A DNA stretch of 64,000 bases from Bog-257 sp963834135. Lineage in GTDB: Bacteria; Acidobacteriota; Terriglobia; Terriglobales; Acidobacteriaceae. The translations under genes were made by a program, and so were the position numbers. This document shows, one piece after another, positions 16,836 to 26,225 of the stretch. The notes beneath the pieces were generated by a model, which was given only the letters and a program-made list of their open reading frames with translations, searched no databases and was not told where the DNA came from. The first letter of the stretch is position 1. Each line of letters begins with the position of its first letter. Location: contig CAWIAN010000013.1 of the NCBI GenBank assembly GCA_963834135.1, positions 488,473 through 552,472 of the forward strand. The letters are read 5' to 3'.

Positions 16836-19013
16836 TTACTTCGAGTACTGGGTAATTCGCGGGTTGGGATCGGGTGTTCCGTCGGACTGCTGTCCCACGT
16901 TCAACCCGACCAGGCCGCCCTTGGAGCCGGTCGTTCCTGCGCCGGCGCCGATTACGTAGATGATCTCGACATTCGAAGTGCCACTACCGGGACCAGTGAC
17001 GATAAACCGTCCGAAGGCGGTACCTAGCGAATTGCAAGTCGGATATGTCATTCCGCAGTTATATCCGCCCGAGAACAGCGCCTGGTTGACCGTACCGTAG
17101 GGCCCGCTGGCATCGAATTGTTGATCCCAGACTCCACCGCAACAAGGCGTTAGGCCGACATCCACCTCATTGGTCACGCTGGGAAGTACCGGGGTAATTG
17201 TGCTTCCCAGATACGATCCCAGGATGGAGGCCACCCCGAAGCCATTCGCGGGCGGCGATTGCAGCTGGAAGGATCCGAACATTACCGCAGGGCTGGTGTC
17301 CAAAACGAACGCGACATTCGGTGTCACCAGGTACCAGACCGGCTGGGCCGGGGCGCTCGGCAAAGTCACTGTGACCCGGCCGCATGCCGTTTGAATCGGT
17401 CCGCAGCTCGCATCCACGTTGTACGTACCGCTGGTGTACTGGACAGGAGTTACCGTGCCACCATCGCTCTCGTCGGTGTAGTAGCCGCTGATCCCATCGG
17501 TGCGAACGATATTGCCAGCGCCGTCGAAGCTGACGACCCCAACCGCTGCCGAGGGAACCAGCGATCCATTGCTGGTAGCCAGACCGCTCAAGTCGATGAG
17601 GCTCTGTCCAACGAGCGACCCGTTGCTGAAATTCCCGACACCTGCAACCTGTTGCTGCAGGACATCAACCAGCGTGAAGGGGCCGGAGGTGTCGGCGTCA
17701 ATGGCCACCAGTTCCGTCGATGAAACCACGTAATAGACATAGTTCATCGTGCCGGCATTGGTGATCAGGCTGTAGGTTCCGCGTCCGGTAGCCGGGTCGG
17801 CCTGTGCCAGCAAGCCACCTGTAATCGCCACCTGCGGGGACGCAGTTCCGTTGTCATTGAGATCTTCTTCGCCGCCGGTGACCGGCTGGGAACCGTTGAC
17901 GGAAGTTCCCAAGGCAAACATACCCGCCCCAGCGTATCGGTTGCCGGTCGCATCATTGCCAAACAGGCCGAAGGAGTAGTTGCTGATGATGCCTCCGACA
18001 GTCGTCGTACTTTGCGCCTTTAGCAGTCCCGAACCGTAGGCCGTTGCCGAAGCGGAGGTATTGTTCAGAATTACTTTCGTGGCTCCGTTGGTGGAGACGA
18101 TCATGCTGAAGTTCAGCGTCTCTTGATTGTCGGAGCGCTGGAATGTCAAAGTGCCGAAATTGGTGCCTTGGCCGATGTTGTAGGTGCCGCTGACCGCAAC
18201 ACCAGCGCCTGCGGTTCCTCCGGGACCTGCTTCGTCGAGGATGCCGCTGATAACGCCGGTGCCATTTTTATCCTTGCTCGCCACCAGTTGGGCGACGTCA
18301 TAGAACGGCTGACTGTTGTTGAATCCGTTGAAATAGAGAGCATAGGGTCCCTGTAGCCTGCCGACTACGGTGATAGTGAATACCGCAGTTGCGACCTCGT
18401 TCGCGCCATCGTTCACCTGGACCGTGAAGCTGTACACGCCGGCCGTGGTAGGCGTACCGGCGATCGTTCCAACGTTCGGAGCGCCGTTCTGTCCCTGAGT
18501 GGTGGTCAGAGTCAACCCGTCCGGCAACGAATTCGGAACGGCAAGGGTGAAGGTATAGGGAGGAAGACCGTTGCTGGCAGTAATTGTAGCGTTGTACAGT
18601 CCACCAACAAGTCCGCTGGGAAGCGACGTAGCCGTCAGGCTGAGCACCGGGTTGATGGTGATCGACGCCGTCAACTGGTTGACGGCCGCAGTCGGCGTTT
18701 GCGAATCGGTAACTTTGGCCGTGAAGGTGAACTTGCCCAGAGTCGTAGGAGTACCGCTGATGACGCCGTCCGAAGCCATGCTCAAACCAGGGGGTAGCTG
18801 ACCGGAGGCGATGGTCCAGGTATAGGGCGTCACACCACCCGAGGCCACCAGCAGGAATTTGTAGGCGATGCCGATGACGCCGTTATTCACTGTGAATTGA
18901 GCGATATTAAGTGCGGACGGACCATTCGTTGGAACGCTTCCCGCACAACTGACCATAATTGCGCATGCCAGCAATCCCACCGCGAGCGACAGGAAAGGTT
19001 TAAGCCCTTTCAT
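16836..19013 (-). CDS. Lipoprotein with putative-Ig (He_PIG) repeats
   Basis: 725 residues from ATG 19013 with a perfect AAGGAGATCC before it; a longer frame to 19379 runs over the promoter of the divergent peptidase and is ignored. Lipoprotein signal with MVSC (Cys23). Residues 40-240 carry two Ig-like repeats of the GVTPYTWTIASGQLPPGLSM and GTPTTLGKFTFTAKVTD type, the second ending in GTPTTAGVYSFTVQV. The rest (250-725) is Gly/Ser/Thr-rich beta structure with GTYNIGQGTNFGTLTF-like segments. Probably surface-attached and adhesive or structural (inference). It is divergent from the M13 peptidase and closed by a strong terminator. Confidence 0.8.
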   Translation of the reverse strand: MKGLKPFLSLAVGLLACAIMVSCAGSVPTNGPSALNIAQFTVNNGVIGIAYKFLLVASGGVTPYTWTIASGQLPPGLSMASDGVISGTPTTLGKFTFTAKVTDSQTPTAAVNQLTASITINPVLSLTATSLPSGLVGGLYNATITASNGLPPYTFTLAVPNSLPDGLTLTTTQGQNGAPNVGTIAGTPTTAGVYSFTVQVNDGANEVATAVFTITVVGRLQGPYALYFNGFNNSQPFYDVAQLVASKDKNGTGVISGILDEAGPGGTAGAGVAVSGTYNIGQGTNFGTLTFQRSDNQETLNFSMIVSTNGATKVILNNTSASATAYGSGLLKAQSTTTVGGIISNYSFGLFGNDATGNRYAGAGMFALGTSVNGSQPVTGGEEDLNDNGTASPQVAITGGLLAQADPATGRGTYSLITNAGTMNYVYYVVSSTELVAIDADTSGPFTLVDVLQQQVAGVGNFSNGSLVGQSLIDLSGLATSNGSLVPSAAVGVVSFDGAGNIVRTDGISGYYTDESDGGTVTPVQYTSGTYNVDASCGPIQTACGRVTVTLPSAPAQPVWYLVTPNVAFVLDTSPAVMFGSFQLQSPPANGFGVASILGSYLGSTITPVLPSVTNEVDVGLTPCCGGVWDQQFDASGPYGTVNQALFSGGYNCGMTYPTCNSLGTAFGRFIVTGPGSGTSNVEIIYVIGAGAGTTGSKGGLVGLNVGQQSDGTPDPNPRITQYSK

Positions 19014-19296
19014 GGATCTCCTTATCGAATCTGAACAAGCTGGTTTTTGAAAACGCCTTCGGGGGATCGGCCGGACGAAACGCGGCCTGCGAGGAATAGA
19101 CATCTCAGAGGACCACGAACCTGGAGCAGCCGCAAAGTGCGTATAGGCTAGCAGAGTATCTGAACTGTATGTAAATGCAAGCTCTTTTTTGAATGTGCCG
19201 ACCCTTCGGACGCATTTTGGGAATCGAGTTCCGGTCGCGGGCCGTGCTCGCGCCAGACCTTCAGCTCTGCTATCTTTAACGGTTCCCGGAGGCATT

Positions 19297-21372
19297 GTGA
19301 ACCTCAGAGCCCTTTTGATATCCGGAATCTTCCTTCCTGTCTCACTTCTGGCCCAGCAACCGGCCAATCCGAGCGCCACGCCGCCTACGACCCAGATGTA
19401 TGTGGAACCGACGATGGCCTACACCCCTAGCCTGGATGTTCCTTCCATGGACCGGTCGGCCGACCCCTGCACGGATTTTTACCAGTACTCCTGCGGCGGC
19501 TGGGAGAAGAACAATCCGATCCCTCCCGACCAGACCTCGTGGAGCGTTTACGGCAAGCTGTATGAAGACAATCTGAAATATCTCCGCAGCATTCTCGAGC
19601 AGGCCTCGGTGGCTAAGGACCGCGACGAGGCCACCCAAAAGATCGGTGACTACTACGCGGCGTGCATGGACGAGGCTGCCATCGAGAAGCTGGGGGCCAA
19701 GCCGATCGAGCCGGAGCTGGCGGAGATCGCTGCCATGAAGAATCTTCATGACATGGCTGCGCTTACCGGCCGCCTGCACATTGACGGTGAGTCGATGCTG
19801 TTCGGCAGCGGCTCGCAGCAGGATCCTGACAACTCGGACGCCATGATCGTGACTGTGGTACAGGACGGGCTCGGATTGCCCGACCGCGACTACTACACCA
19901 AGGACGACCCCAAGTCCAAGGAGATTCGCGAGCGTTACATCCAGCACGTACAGAAAACGTTTGAGCTGATTGGCGACTCTCCTGAGGTTGCGAAGAAGGA
20001 AGCCGACACGGTCATTCGGATCGAGACCGATATGGCCAAGGCATCGCTCACCCGGGTGGATCGGCGCGATCCTTACAAGGTCACGCACAAGATGAAGGTG
20101 AGCGACTTGCAGGCGCTAGCGCCCAGGTTCGATTGGGCGGGGTATTTTTCCGCTAGCGAGGTTCCCGCATTCAACATCCTCAACGTCGAGGCGCCTGAGT
20201 TTTTCAAAGAGATCAATCGCCAGTTGGGCTCTGTTCCACTGGAGGACTGGAAGAGCTACTACCGCTTCCATGTGGCCAACTCGGAGTCGCCGGACCTGTC
20301 CTCGGCTTTCGTGAACGAGAACTTTGACTTCTATCGCAAGTATCTGCACGGCGCCAAAGAGCTGCAACCGCGGTGGAAGCGTTGCGTTGAGAATGTCGAT
20401 GAGCAATTGGGAGAGGCGTTGGGACAGGCTTATGTGCGGAAGACTTTTCCGCCGGAGCTGAAAGCGGCGACCCTTGAGATGACGCGGCAAATTGAAGACG
20501 CCATGGCTATGCGCATTCAGCAACTGGATTGGATGAGTCCCCAGACCAAGCAGCAGGCGATCAACAAGCTGCACTCAATTCGCAACAAGGTTGGCTATCC
20601 GGACAAGTGGCGCGATTACAGCTCGGTGAAGATTGTTCCCAATGATTTCTATGGCAATGCCGAACGCGCGGTGGTGTTCGAGAATCACCGGGAGTTCAAC
20701 AAGATCACTAAGCCGGTGGACCGCACGGAGTGGGACATGACTCCACCGACTGTAAATGCCTATTACAACGGGCAGATGAACGACATTAATTTCCCGGCCG
20801 GCGTTCTACAGCCGCCCCTCTACGACCCGAAGATGGACGACGCCCCCAACTACGGCAATACTGGGTCGACTATTGGGCATGAGTTGACGCATGGCTTCGA
20901 CGATGAAGGCCGCCAGTATGATGCCAAGGGAAATCTGAAGGATTGGTGGACCACGCAGGATGCGACGCAGTTCGTCAAGCACGCCGACTGCGTGGTCGAT
21001 CAGTATGCGAAGTATGTGGTGGTCGACGACATCCATATCAACTCCAAACTGACGGAAGGTGAAGACGTCGCCGACCTTGGCGGTACGATCCTGGCTTACA
21101 TCGCGTGGAAAGGTGATGAGAAGGGCAAGCAGCTGTCGAACGCTGACGGTTTGACGCCGGAGCAGCGTTTCTTTGTAGGCTTCGCGCAGTGGGCCTGCGA
21201 GAACGATCGCCCCGAGGACGAACGGGCACGCGCGATTACCGACCCGCACTCTCCGCCGAAATACCGTATTAACGGCGTGGTGGTGAACATCCCGGAGTTC
21301 GGGCAGGCTTTCAGTTGCAAACCTGGTTCGGCAATGGTGAAGCCGGCCGACAAGGTTTGCAAGGTCTGGTGA
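19297..21372 (+). CDS. M13 family zinc metallopeptidase (neprilysin/PepO type)
   Basis: 691 residues from GTG 19297, chosen for GGAGG six bases upstream and the signal peptide that follows (NLRALLISGIFLPVSLLAQ); the frame extends 108 bases further up without a site. The N-terminal M13 domain opens with SADPCTDFYQYSCGGW. Catalytic motifs: NAYYNG for substrate binding, HELTH with His528, Glu529 and His532, then EDVADLGG supplying the third zinc ligand Glu and its Asp. It ends in CKVW as the family does. A secreted or periplasmic oligopeptidase. About 280 bases separate it from the divergent lipoprotein gene. Confidence 0.95.
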   Translation: MNLRALLISGIFLPVSLLAQQPANPSATPPTTQMYVEPTMAYTPSLDVPSMDRSADPCTDFYQYSCGGWEKNNPIPPDQTSWSVYGKLYEDNLKYLRSILEQASVAKDRDEATQKIGDYYAACMDEAAIEKLGAKPIEPELAEIAAMKNLHDMAALTGRLHIDGESMLFGSGSQQDPDNSDAMIVTVVQDGLGLPDRDYYTKDDPKSKEIRERYIQHVQKTFELIGDSPEVAKKEADTVIRIETDMAKASLTRVDRRDPYKVTHKMKVSDLQALAPRFDWAGYFSASEVPAFNILNVEAPEFFKEINRQLGSVPLEDWKSYYRFHVANSESPDLSSAFVNENFDFYRKYLHGAKELQPRWKRCVENVDEQLGEALGQAYVRKTFPPELKAATLEMTRQIEDAMAMRIQQLDWMSPQTKQQAINKLHSIRNKVGYPDKWRDYSSVKIVPNDFYGNAERAVVFENHREFNKITKPVDRTEWDMTPPTVNAYYNGQMNDINFPAGVLQPPLYDPKMDDAPNYGNTGSTIGHELTHGFDDEGRQYDAKGNLKDWWTTQDATQFVKHADCVVDQYAKYVVVDDIHINSKLTEGEDVADLGGTILAYIAWKGDEKGKQLSNADGLTPEQRFFVGFAQWACENDRPEDERARAITDPHSPPKYRINGVVVNIPEFGQAFSCKPGSAMVKPADKVCKVW

Positions 21373-21455
21373 AGTCTCAACTTCGGAAGATCTGTTGTCC
21401 CGGTAACAAGATTCAACCAGAACGCCCCAAGCACGAAGGGTCGAAACTGCAATAG

Positions 21456-21475
21456 CCCGGGACGGAAGTCCTGGG
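21456..21475. repeat. Short hairpin in the gap between the peptidase and hpnE
   Basis: CCCGGGAC (21456-21463), loop GGAA, GTCCTGGG (21468-21475) with one G-T pair. It is the only structure I see in 21373-21666, where no gene is visible; one of a family of similar GC-rich hairpins in this window. Confidence 0.4.
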
Positions 21476-21666
21476 TAGAACGTTAAAGAGATGTATAAGT
21501 TCCTAGGGGACAACATTCAGTGCTAATGCGAATTGGTAAGACTCTTCGCGTTGTCCATCCTGGTTTGCCCGACGGCGTTTGCGCAGACCACGCCGCCTCC
21601 CACGCACGCCAGGTAGACCGACGAAACTACCGGGACCGGCCGCTACGCCAATTGCGAAGGCGGCTT

Positions 21667-23091
21667 CTATGTGTTGCAACCGCGGGGTGTGGTTGGACCA
21701 AACAACTTCATCAACCCCTTCGCGGGCAGGTCGGGGACTATAGTTCTTTGTCCGCTCAACGCCTCGGCGGCGCCGTAGCCGCTGCGCACTGCGCCTTCCA
21801 TGGTCGCGGGCCAGCCAGTCGCGGTCCAATCGCCCGCGAGAAACAGCCTTGGCCACGGACTTTTATGAGGGGCACGGAAGGCATCGCTCCCCGGCGACGG
21901 AGCGAAGGTCGCGTGGATTTCTTTAACCACAGTGGCTTTCGTGAGCTTGGCTTCGCGGACTGTCGGGAAAAATTCCGCCAGCTCTCGCACCGCAAGATCG
22001 ATGATCTCCTGCCGCGGCTTATCAACCAGAGTCTTTGACGAGCTGACCACTAATTCGATATAGCTTCCGCCTTGCGCTGCGTCTTTGCGCGTAGCCAGGA
22101 TTTTAGATTTGTGAAACATCCACTGAATCGTGCGTTCGAGCAACACCGCGTGTTCGAGCGGCGTGATCTCGCGATCGAACCAGAGATGAATGCCGGTAAT
22201 TGGCGAGCTCTCGAAGTGGCGCGCGTCTTCACGCAGTGGATTCAGCTCGGGAGCGTCCGGCAGCAGCTTGTCTAGTGTGTTGAACGGCGTTGCCAGCACC
22301 GCATAGTCGACGCTCACGTCTTCGCCACCGATGCATAGCTTTACACCGGCACCCTCGATACGAAACGATTCGACTGCGGATCGCGTGTGTACCTTGCCAC
22401 CGCGCTCCTCGATATATTGCGCGGCCGTCCCATACAGTTGCGACAGGGGAACAGCCGGAACTCCCATGCGCCCCGCCTCGGCTGATTTCAGAAACGAATC
22501 GCGAAAGACTAACGCAGCGTAAGGCACCGAAACACGATTCAATTCCTCGTTCAACGCGCTGACCAGCACCGGCGCCCAAAAGCGATCGATGGCCTGCCTA
22601 GTCTGTCCATGACGCTCGAGCCAGACCTGAAAGTTCTCGCCATTGTCGCTGGGCAACGATGGCGTCAGCGCGAGCATGGCACGCCCAATCGCCAGCTTGT
22701 CTTTCAGATCGAGCACGGAAGAATTAAGGAACGAAGCAGTCGCATGGAAGGGTGCCGGCAGCGCGCCCGGCTTCAGCGTCGACGACTTGCCGCCGGGCAG
22801 GATGAACGTGATCTCGTCGTACCAGCGAATCTGCCGCTCGACGCCTAGCCGCCGGTAGAAATCGATGAGGTTGGTGCAGCAGCCCAGCAGCACGTGCTGG
22901 CAGTTGTCGACGACCTCGCCGGTACCGGGCAACTCATAGGAGGAGGCACGGCCACCGAGATAAGGACGCCGCTCGAATAGCTCCACCTGATAGCCCTGAT
23001 CGGCCAGCGCACTTCCCGCGGACAGGCCCGCGAGCCCGCCGCCGATGACGGCCACCGTGCCGCGCTTTGCGTTGTTTCCGGTCTCGCTCAT
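21667..23091 (-). CDS. hpnE: Hydroxysqualene dehydroxylase
   Basis: 474 residues. FAD-binding Rossmann start VAVIGGGLAGLSAGSALADQG with the following acidic ELFERRPYLGGRA, and the C-terminal LAGDWTATGWPATMEGAV motif of amine-oxidase/phytoene-desaturase-like flavoproteins. In HpnCDE pathways HpnE reduces hydroxysqualene to squalene. The ATG overlaps the hpnD stop by four bases (ATGA), so translation is probably coupled. Last gene of the hopanoid cluster. A carotenoid desaturase is the alternative, made unlikely by the neighbours hpnC, hpnD and shc. Confidence 0.92.
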   Translation of the reverse strand: MSETGNNAKRGTVAVIGGGLAGLSAGSALADQGYQVELFERRPYLGGRASSYELPGTGEVVDNCQHVLLGCCTNLIDFYRRLGVERQIRWYDEITFILPGGKSSTLKPGALPAPFHATASFLNSSVLDLKDKLAIGRAMLALTPSLPSDNGENFQVWLERHGQTRQAIDRFWAPVLVSALNEELNRVSVPYAALVFRDSFLKSAEAGRMGVPAVPLSQLYGTAAQYIEERGGKVHTRSAVESFRIEGAGVKLCIGGEDVSVDYAVLATPFNTLDKLLPDAPELNPLREDARHFESSPITGIHLWFDREITPLEHAVLLERTIQWMFHKSKILATRKDAAQGGSYIELVVSSSKTLVDKPRQEIIDLAVRELAEFFPTVREAKLTKATVVKEIHATFAPSPGSDAFRAPHKSPWPRLFLAGDWTATGWPATMEGAVRSGYGAAEALSGQRTIVPDLPAKGLMKLFGPTTPRGCNT

Positions 23092-23987
23092 GCGCGCCGC
23101 ACGAACCCTTTCGCCATCACCGCGAGCTTTTCGGCGGAGCTTAGGTGGACGCGCTCAGTGAAGACGTCGTAGTTGCGGGCGACAATCTTCTCCAGCAGCC
23201 GGCGATAAATCTGAACCAGCGTCCACAGCGCCGGCTGGCTGTCTTCATCGATGAGCGGCAGCAGTTCCTGGGCCGCGGCGTAAAACTCCTTGGCACGTTG
23301 TGCCTCGAATTCCAGCAGCGGACGCATCGCGGTCGGCGCAGATCCGTTCGTGAGGGCGTGAATGTCGAGGCCGAAGCGCGCGAAATCTTCGCGCGGGAGG
23401 TAGACGCGGCCCAGTCCGGCATCCTCTTTCACGTCGCGCAAAATGTTGGTGAGCTGAAATGCCACACCCACTTTTTCCGCCAGCGATTCGGCCTTGGGGT
23501 CACGATAGCCGAATATGCGGATACACACCAAACCGACCACCGAGGCGACGTGGTAGCAGTAGTCGTAGAGCTGATCGAAAGTTTCGTATTGTAACTGTGG
23601 CGTGCTTGTGACGGAATCGCCAAGTCCCGGCGGAACGTCCATCTCAGTGCCGTGTACGAGTTTTTCGAGCAGTTCAAGCGGGATGTTGAAGCGTTTCTGC
23701 GAATCAGCCAACGCGAACAGCACCGGGTCATCGGTGCGCTCGCCGTCAACCACGCGTCGAAGCGAATTCATCCATTCGTCGAGTTTTTCGCGACGCTGGT
23801 CGGCCGGAATTGCAGGATCGTCGGAGATATCGTCGGCGTGCCGCATGAAGGCGTAGACCGCCGAGAGCGCATTGCGCTTGCGCAGTGGCAGGACAAGAAA
23901 GCCATAGTAGAAGTTTTTGGCAGCCGAACGGGCGATGTGCCGGCAAACACCGTAAGCCGCCCGCAGTTGCAGCGGGTGCTCGCTCAC
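23088..23987 (-). CDS. hpnD: Presqualene diphosphate synthase
   Basis: 299 residues from GTG 23987, which overlaps the hpnC stop (GTGA); the frame extends upstream but there it is only the shadow of hpnC. Trans-isoprenyl diphosphate synthase fold with both Asp-rich motifs: DDISDD (first) and DVKEDAGLGRVYLP (second), and the VGLVCIRIFG segment. HpnD condenses two farnesyl diphosphates to presqualene diphosphate. Between hpnC and hpnE with four-base overlaps on both sides, a tight translational unit. Confidence 0.93.
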   Translation of the reverse strand: MSEHPLQLRAAYGVCRHIARSAAKNFYYGFLVLPLRKRNALSAVYAFMRHADDISDDPAIPADQRREKLDEWMNSLRRVVDGERTDDPVLFALADSQKRFNIPLELLEKLVHGTEMDVPPGLGDSVTSTPQLQYETFDQLYDYCYHVASVVGLVCIRIFGYRDPKAESLAEKVGVAFQLTNILRDVKEDAGLGRVYLPREDFARFGLDIHALTNGSAPTAMRPLLEFEAQRAKEFYAAAQELLPLIDEDSQPALWTLVQIYRRLLEKIVARNYDVFTERVHLSSAEKLAVMAKGFVRRA

Positions 23988-25009
23988 AGGACCTTTCCCA
24001 TTGCCGCCCGCGCTACCAGCCACAACTTGCGCGACTTGGAGATCGACGGGCGGCTCTTCAGCACGTCGTAGCCCTGCTGCTCGATCGCATTCAGGATCTC
24101 GAGGCCGCCGCGGCTGAACAGATCGAGATCCGTTGCGAGGTGTTTGTCGACTTTGCCGATTAGGGGAAGCCCCATGCCGAACCACTCTCTCGCGCGCGCC
24201 ACTTCAAACTTCATCATCTCGAGGAATTGAGGCGTGGCGCGGCGTTCCGCGATATCGCTTTCGCTCACGCCGAATTTTGTCAGACTATCGAGCGGCAGAT
24301 AGATGCGGCCCTTGCCGTAGTCGACGGCGACATCCTGCCAGAAATTTGCCAGTTGCAGAGCAGTGCAGGTGTAATCGGAAAGCTGCTGGCGCTCAGCATC
24401 GCGGTATCCGCAGAGGTAGAGGACGAGATGTCCGACCGGGTTCGCCGAATTCTTGCAGTAGCCCAGCACGTCGTCGAACGTTGGATAGCGCGTTGTGGTT
24501 TGGTCCTGGCGGAAGGCCGTGAGCAGATTGGCAAAGGGATCGCGCGGGATGTCGAACTCGCGAATCGTCTCGCGCAGGGCGACGAAGACCGGGTGCCGCG
24601 GTGTAGTTGGATTCCGTGCGGACGTTTCCGCCTGAAGCTTCTCCACGTCCTGCCGGATGTCTTTTGGCTCCGGCACAACCAGGCTCATGTAGGTCGCGTT
24701 GAGTTCCGCTTCCCAGGCATCCAGCAGCGCCAGCGATAGTTGCGGATTGCCAACTTCGTCGCCGAGATCATCAGAGATCCGGCAATACGCATACACGTTG
24801 TAGAAGTGCTGGTGGAGATGCTTCGGGAGGAACCAGGTTACGACCGAGAAGTTCTCGTAATGCGAGTGAGCCAGCCGAGAGCAGTATTGTTGCGCTTCCT
24901 CCAGCGACGGAGCGTGCTCTGGAATCGCGTATTCCGGCGGCAACGCCTGCCATCCCGCCGCAGCTGGGTCCGGCTGGATAAAATGCATGTCTGTAGGAAT
25001 GGAGGACAT
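23984..25009 (-). CDS. hpnC: Hydroxysqualene synthase
   Basis: 341 residues. Homologous to the next gene, with motif one YCRISDDLGDE and motif two FWQDVAVDYGKGRIYLP. HpnC converts presqualene diphosphate to hydroxysqualene. Its N-terminus is longer than usual by about 30 residues and has no clear ribosome site; ATG 24988 is an alternative. A 165-base gap with a hairpin separates it from the dehydrogenase upstream, so it may have its own promoter or be tuned by processing (inference). Confidence 0.93.
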   Translation of the reverse strand: MSSIPTDMHFIQPDPAAAGWQALPPEYAIPEHAPSLEEAQQYCSRLAHSHYENFSVVTWFLPKHLHQHFYNVYAYCRISDDLGDEVGNPQLSLALLDAWEAELNATYMSLVVPEPKDIRQDVEKLQAETSARNPTTPRHPVFVALRETIREFDIPRDPFANLLTAFRQDQTTTRYPTFDDVLGYCKNSANPVGHLVLYLCGYRDAERQQLSDYTCTALQLANFWQDVAVDYGKGRIYLPLDSLTKFGVSESDIAERRATPQFLEMMKFEVARAREWFGMGLPLIGKVDKHLATDLDLFSRGGLEILNAIEQQGYDVLKSRPSISKSRKLWLVARAAMGKVL

Positions 25010-25053
25010 TACAAGAATTGTACCGGGGATGTTTTGATCGTGTCGTGAAACTA

Positions 25054-25086
25054 CCCCGCCCTAGCCAAAGGAGGGCTAGAACGGGG
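25054..25086. repeat. Hairpin element, CCCCG...CGGGG type
   Basis: CCCCG + CTAGCC (25054-25066) pairs with GGCTAG + CGGGG (25074-25086), and CACCC follows. The same outer frame, CCCCG...AACGGGGCACCC, recurs at 50771-50803. It lies between hpnC and the dehydrogenase gene. No U-run, so not a standard terminator. Confidence 0.5.
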
Positions 25087-25174
25087 CACCCTATAGATCT
25101 TTACCAGTCTTAGACCTTCACTTTACCAACTCTAGATCTCTACCGGACACGATAACCGAGAACCGACAACTGCT

Positions 25175-26224
25175 CTACAGCCCCGGGATGATTGCCGTCT
25201 TGATGTCGCCGTTGCGGTTCAGCATATGGCGCAGAACCTGCTGCAGTCGCGACAATGGCGCTTCGCCGGTGATGTAGTCGGTACCTTTGATCTTGCGTTC
25301 GCAAATCAGCGCGAACGCGCGACGCACTGTCTCCGGGGTGTGATGGAAGGTCGCTTTCAGGGTCAGCTCGTTGTAGTGCAGCCGCTGCGTGTCGAGTGCG
25401 ACCGTGGTTCCGTTCGCGCATCCGCCGAAGAAGTTGACGGTGCCGCCCTTGCGCACCATGTCGATCGACCACTCCCAGGCCTGCGGACGTCCCACGGCTT
25501 CAATCACAACGTCGCAACCTCGGCCTTCCGCGGTCAGCTTGCGAACGGCCTTCACCGGATCGTCGACCTCGGTGATTTGGACGGTGCTGTCGGCTCCGGC
25601 ACGCCGCGCGGCAGCTACCTGCGAATCGCGCTTCACAACCGCGACTACGTTGCAGCCTGTCAGCTTCGCTACCTGGACAAACATTAGGCCGATTGGGCCG
25701 GCGCCGATCACGGCCACCGTATCGCCAATCTCCATCTTGGTTTCATGCAGACCGCGCAGCACGCAGGCCAGGGGCTCGACGATGGCGGCCTCCTCGAAGC
25801 TTACATGCTTCGGGATCGCCAGCATGTTGCTCTCAACAATGCGGCGGGGAATGCGAATGTATTCGGCGTAAGCGCCGTTGTTGAAGAGCAGATCCTGACA
25901 AAGATTTTCCTGGTGCTTGGAGCAATAGAAACAGCTACCGCAGGGCGCGGAATTCAACGCCACCACGCGCATGCCCTTCTTGAATCCCTTGACGTTGGGC
26001 CCCACCTCTTCGATGACACCGGCTAATTCATGGCCAAACAGCGCCGGAGGAACGATCATGCGCGCATGATAGCCGCGCTGGTAGACCTTCAAGTCGGTAC
26101 CGCAGGTCAGGGCCACCTGCACCTTGACCAGGACTTCTCCCTCTTCCAGGGTTGGGATCGGTACCTGCTCGATTTTGACGTCCTCTTTCCCGTAGAGGAC
26201 CGCCGCTGTCATTTGTCCATTCAC
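25175..26224 (-). CDS. Zinc-dependent MDR dehydrogenase in the hopanoid cluster (second of two)
   Basis: 349 residues; GTG at 26224 overlaps nothing but begins one base after the previous stop, with GGAAGGACG before it (ATG 26212 is the alternative). Medium-chain dehydrogenase: catalytic-zinc ligands Cys (CGTDLK) and His-Glu (FGHE), structural zinc Cys set (CGSCFYCSKHQENLC), and NAD(P)-binding GAGPIG. It resembles sorbitol or threonine dehydrogenases; the true substrate is unknown. The position between hpnG and hpnC, in one transcription unit with its paralogue, suggests a hopanoid-linked redox step (inference). Confidence 0.85.
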   Translation of the reverse strand: MNGQMTAAVLYGKEDVKIEQVPIPTLEEGEVLVKVQVALTCGTDLKVYQRGYHARMIVPPALFGHELAGVIEEVGPNVKGFKKGMRVVALNSAPCGSCFYCSKHQENLCQDLLFNNGAYAEYIRIPRRIVESNMLAIPKHVSFEEAAIVEPLACVLRGLHETKMEIGDTVAVIGAGPIGLMFVQVAKLTGCNVVAVVKRDSQVAAARRAGADSTVQITEVDDPVKAVRKLTAEGRGCDVVIEAVGRPQAWEWSIDMVRKGGTVNFFGGCANGTTVALDTQRLHYNELTLKATFHHTPETVRRAFALICERKIKGTDYITGEAPLSRLQQVLRHMLNRNGDIKTAIIPGL

Positions 26225-26225
26225 G

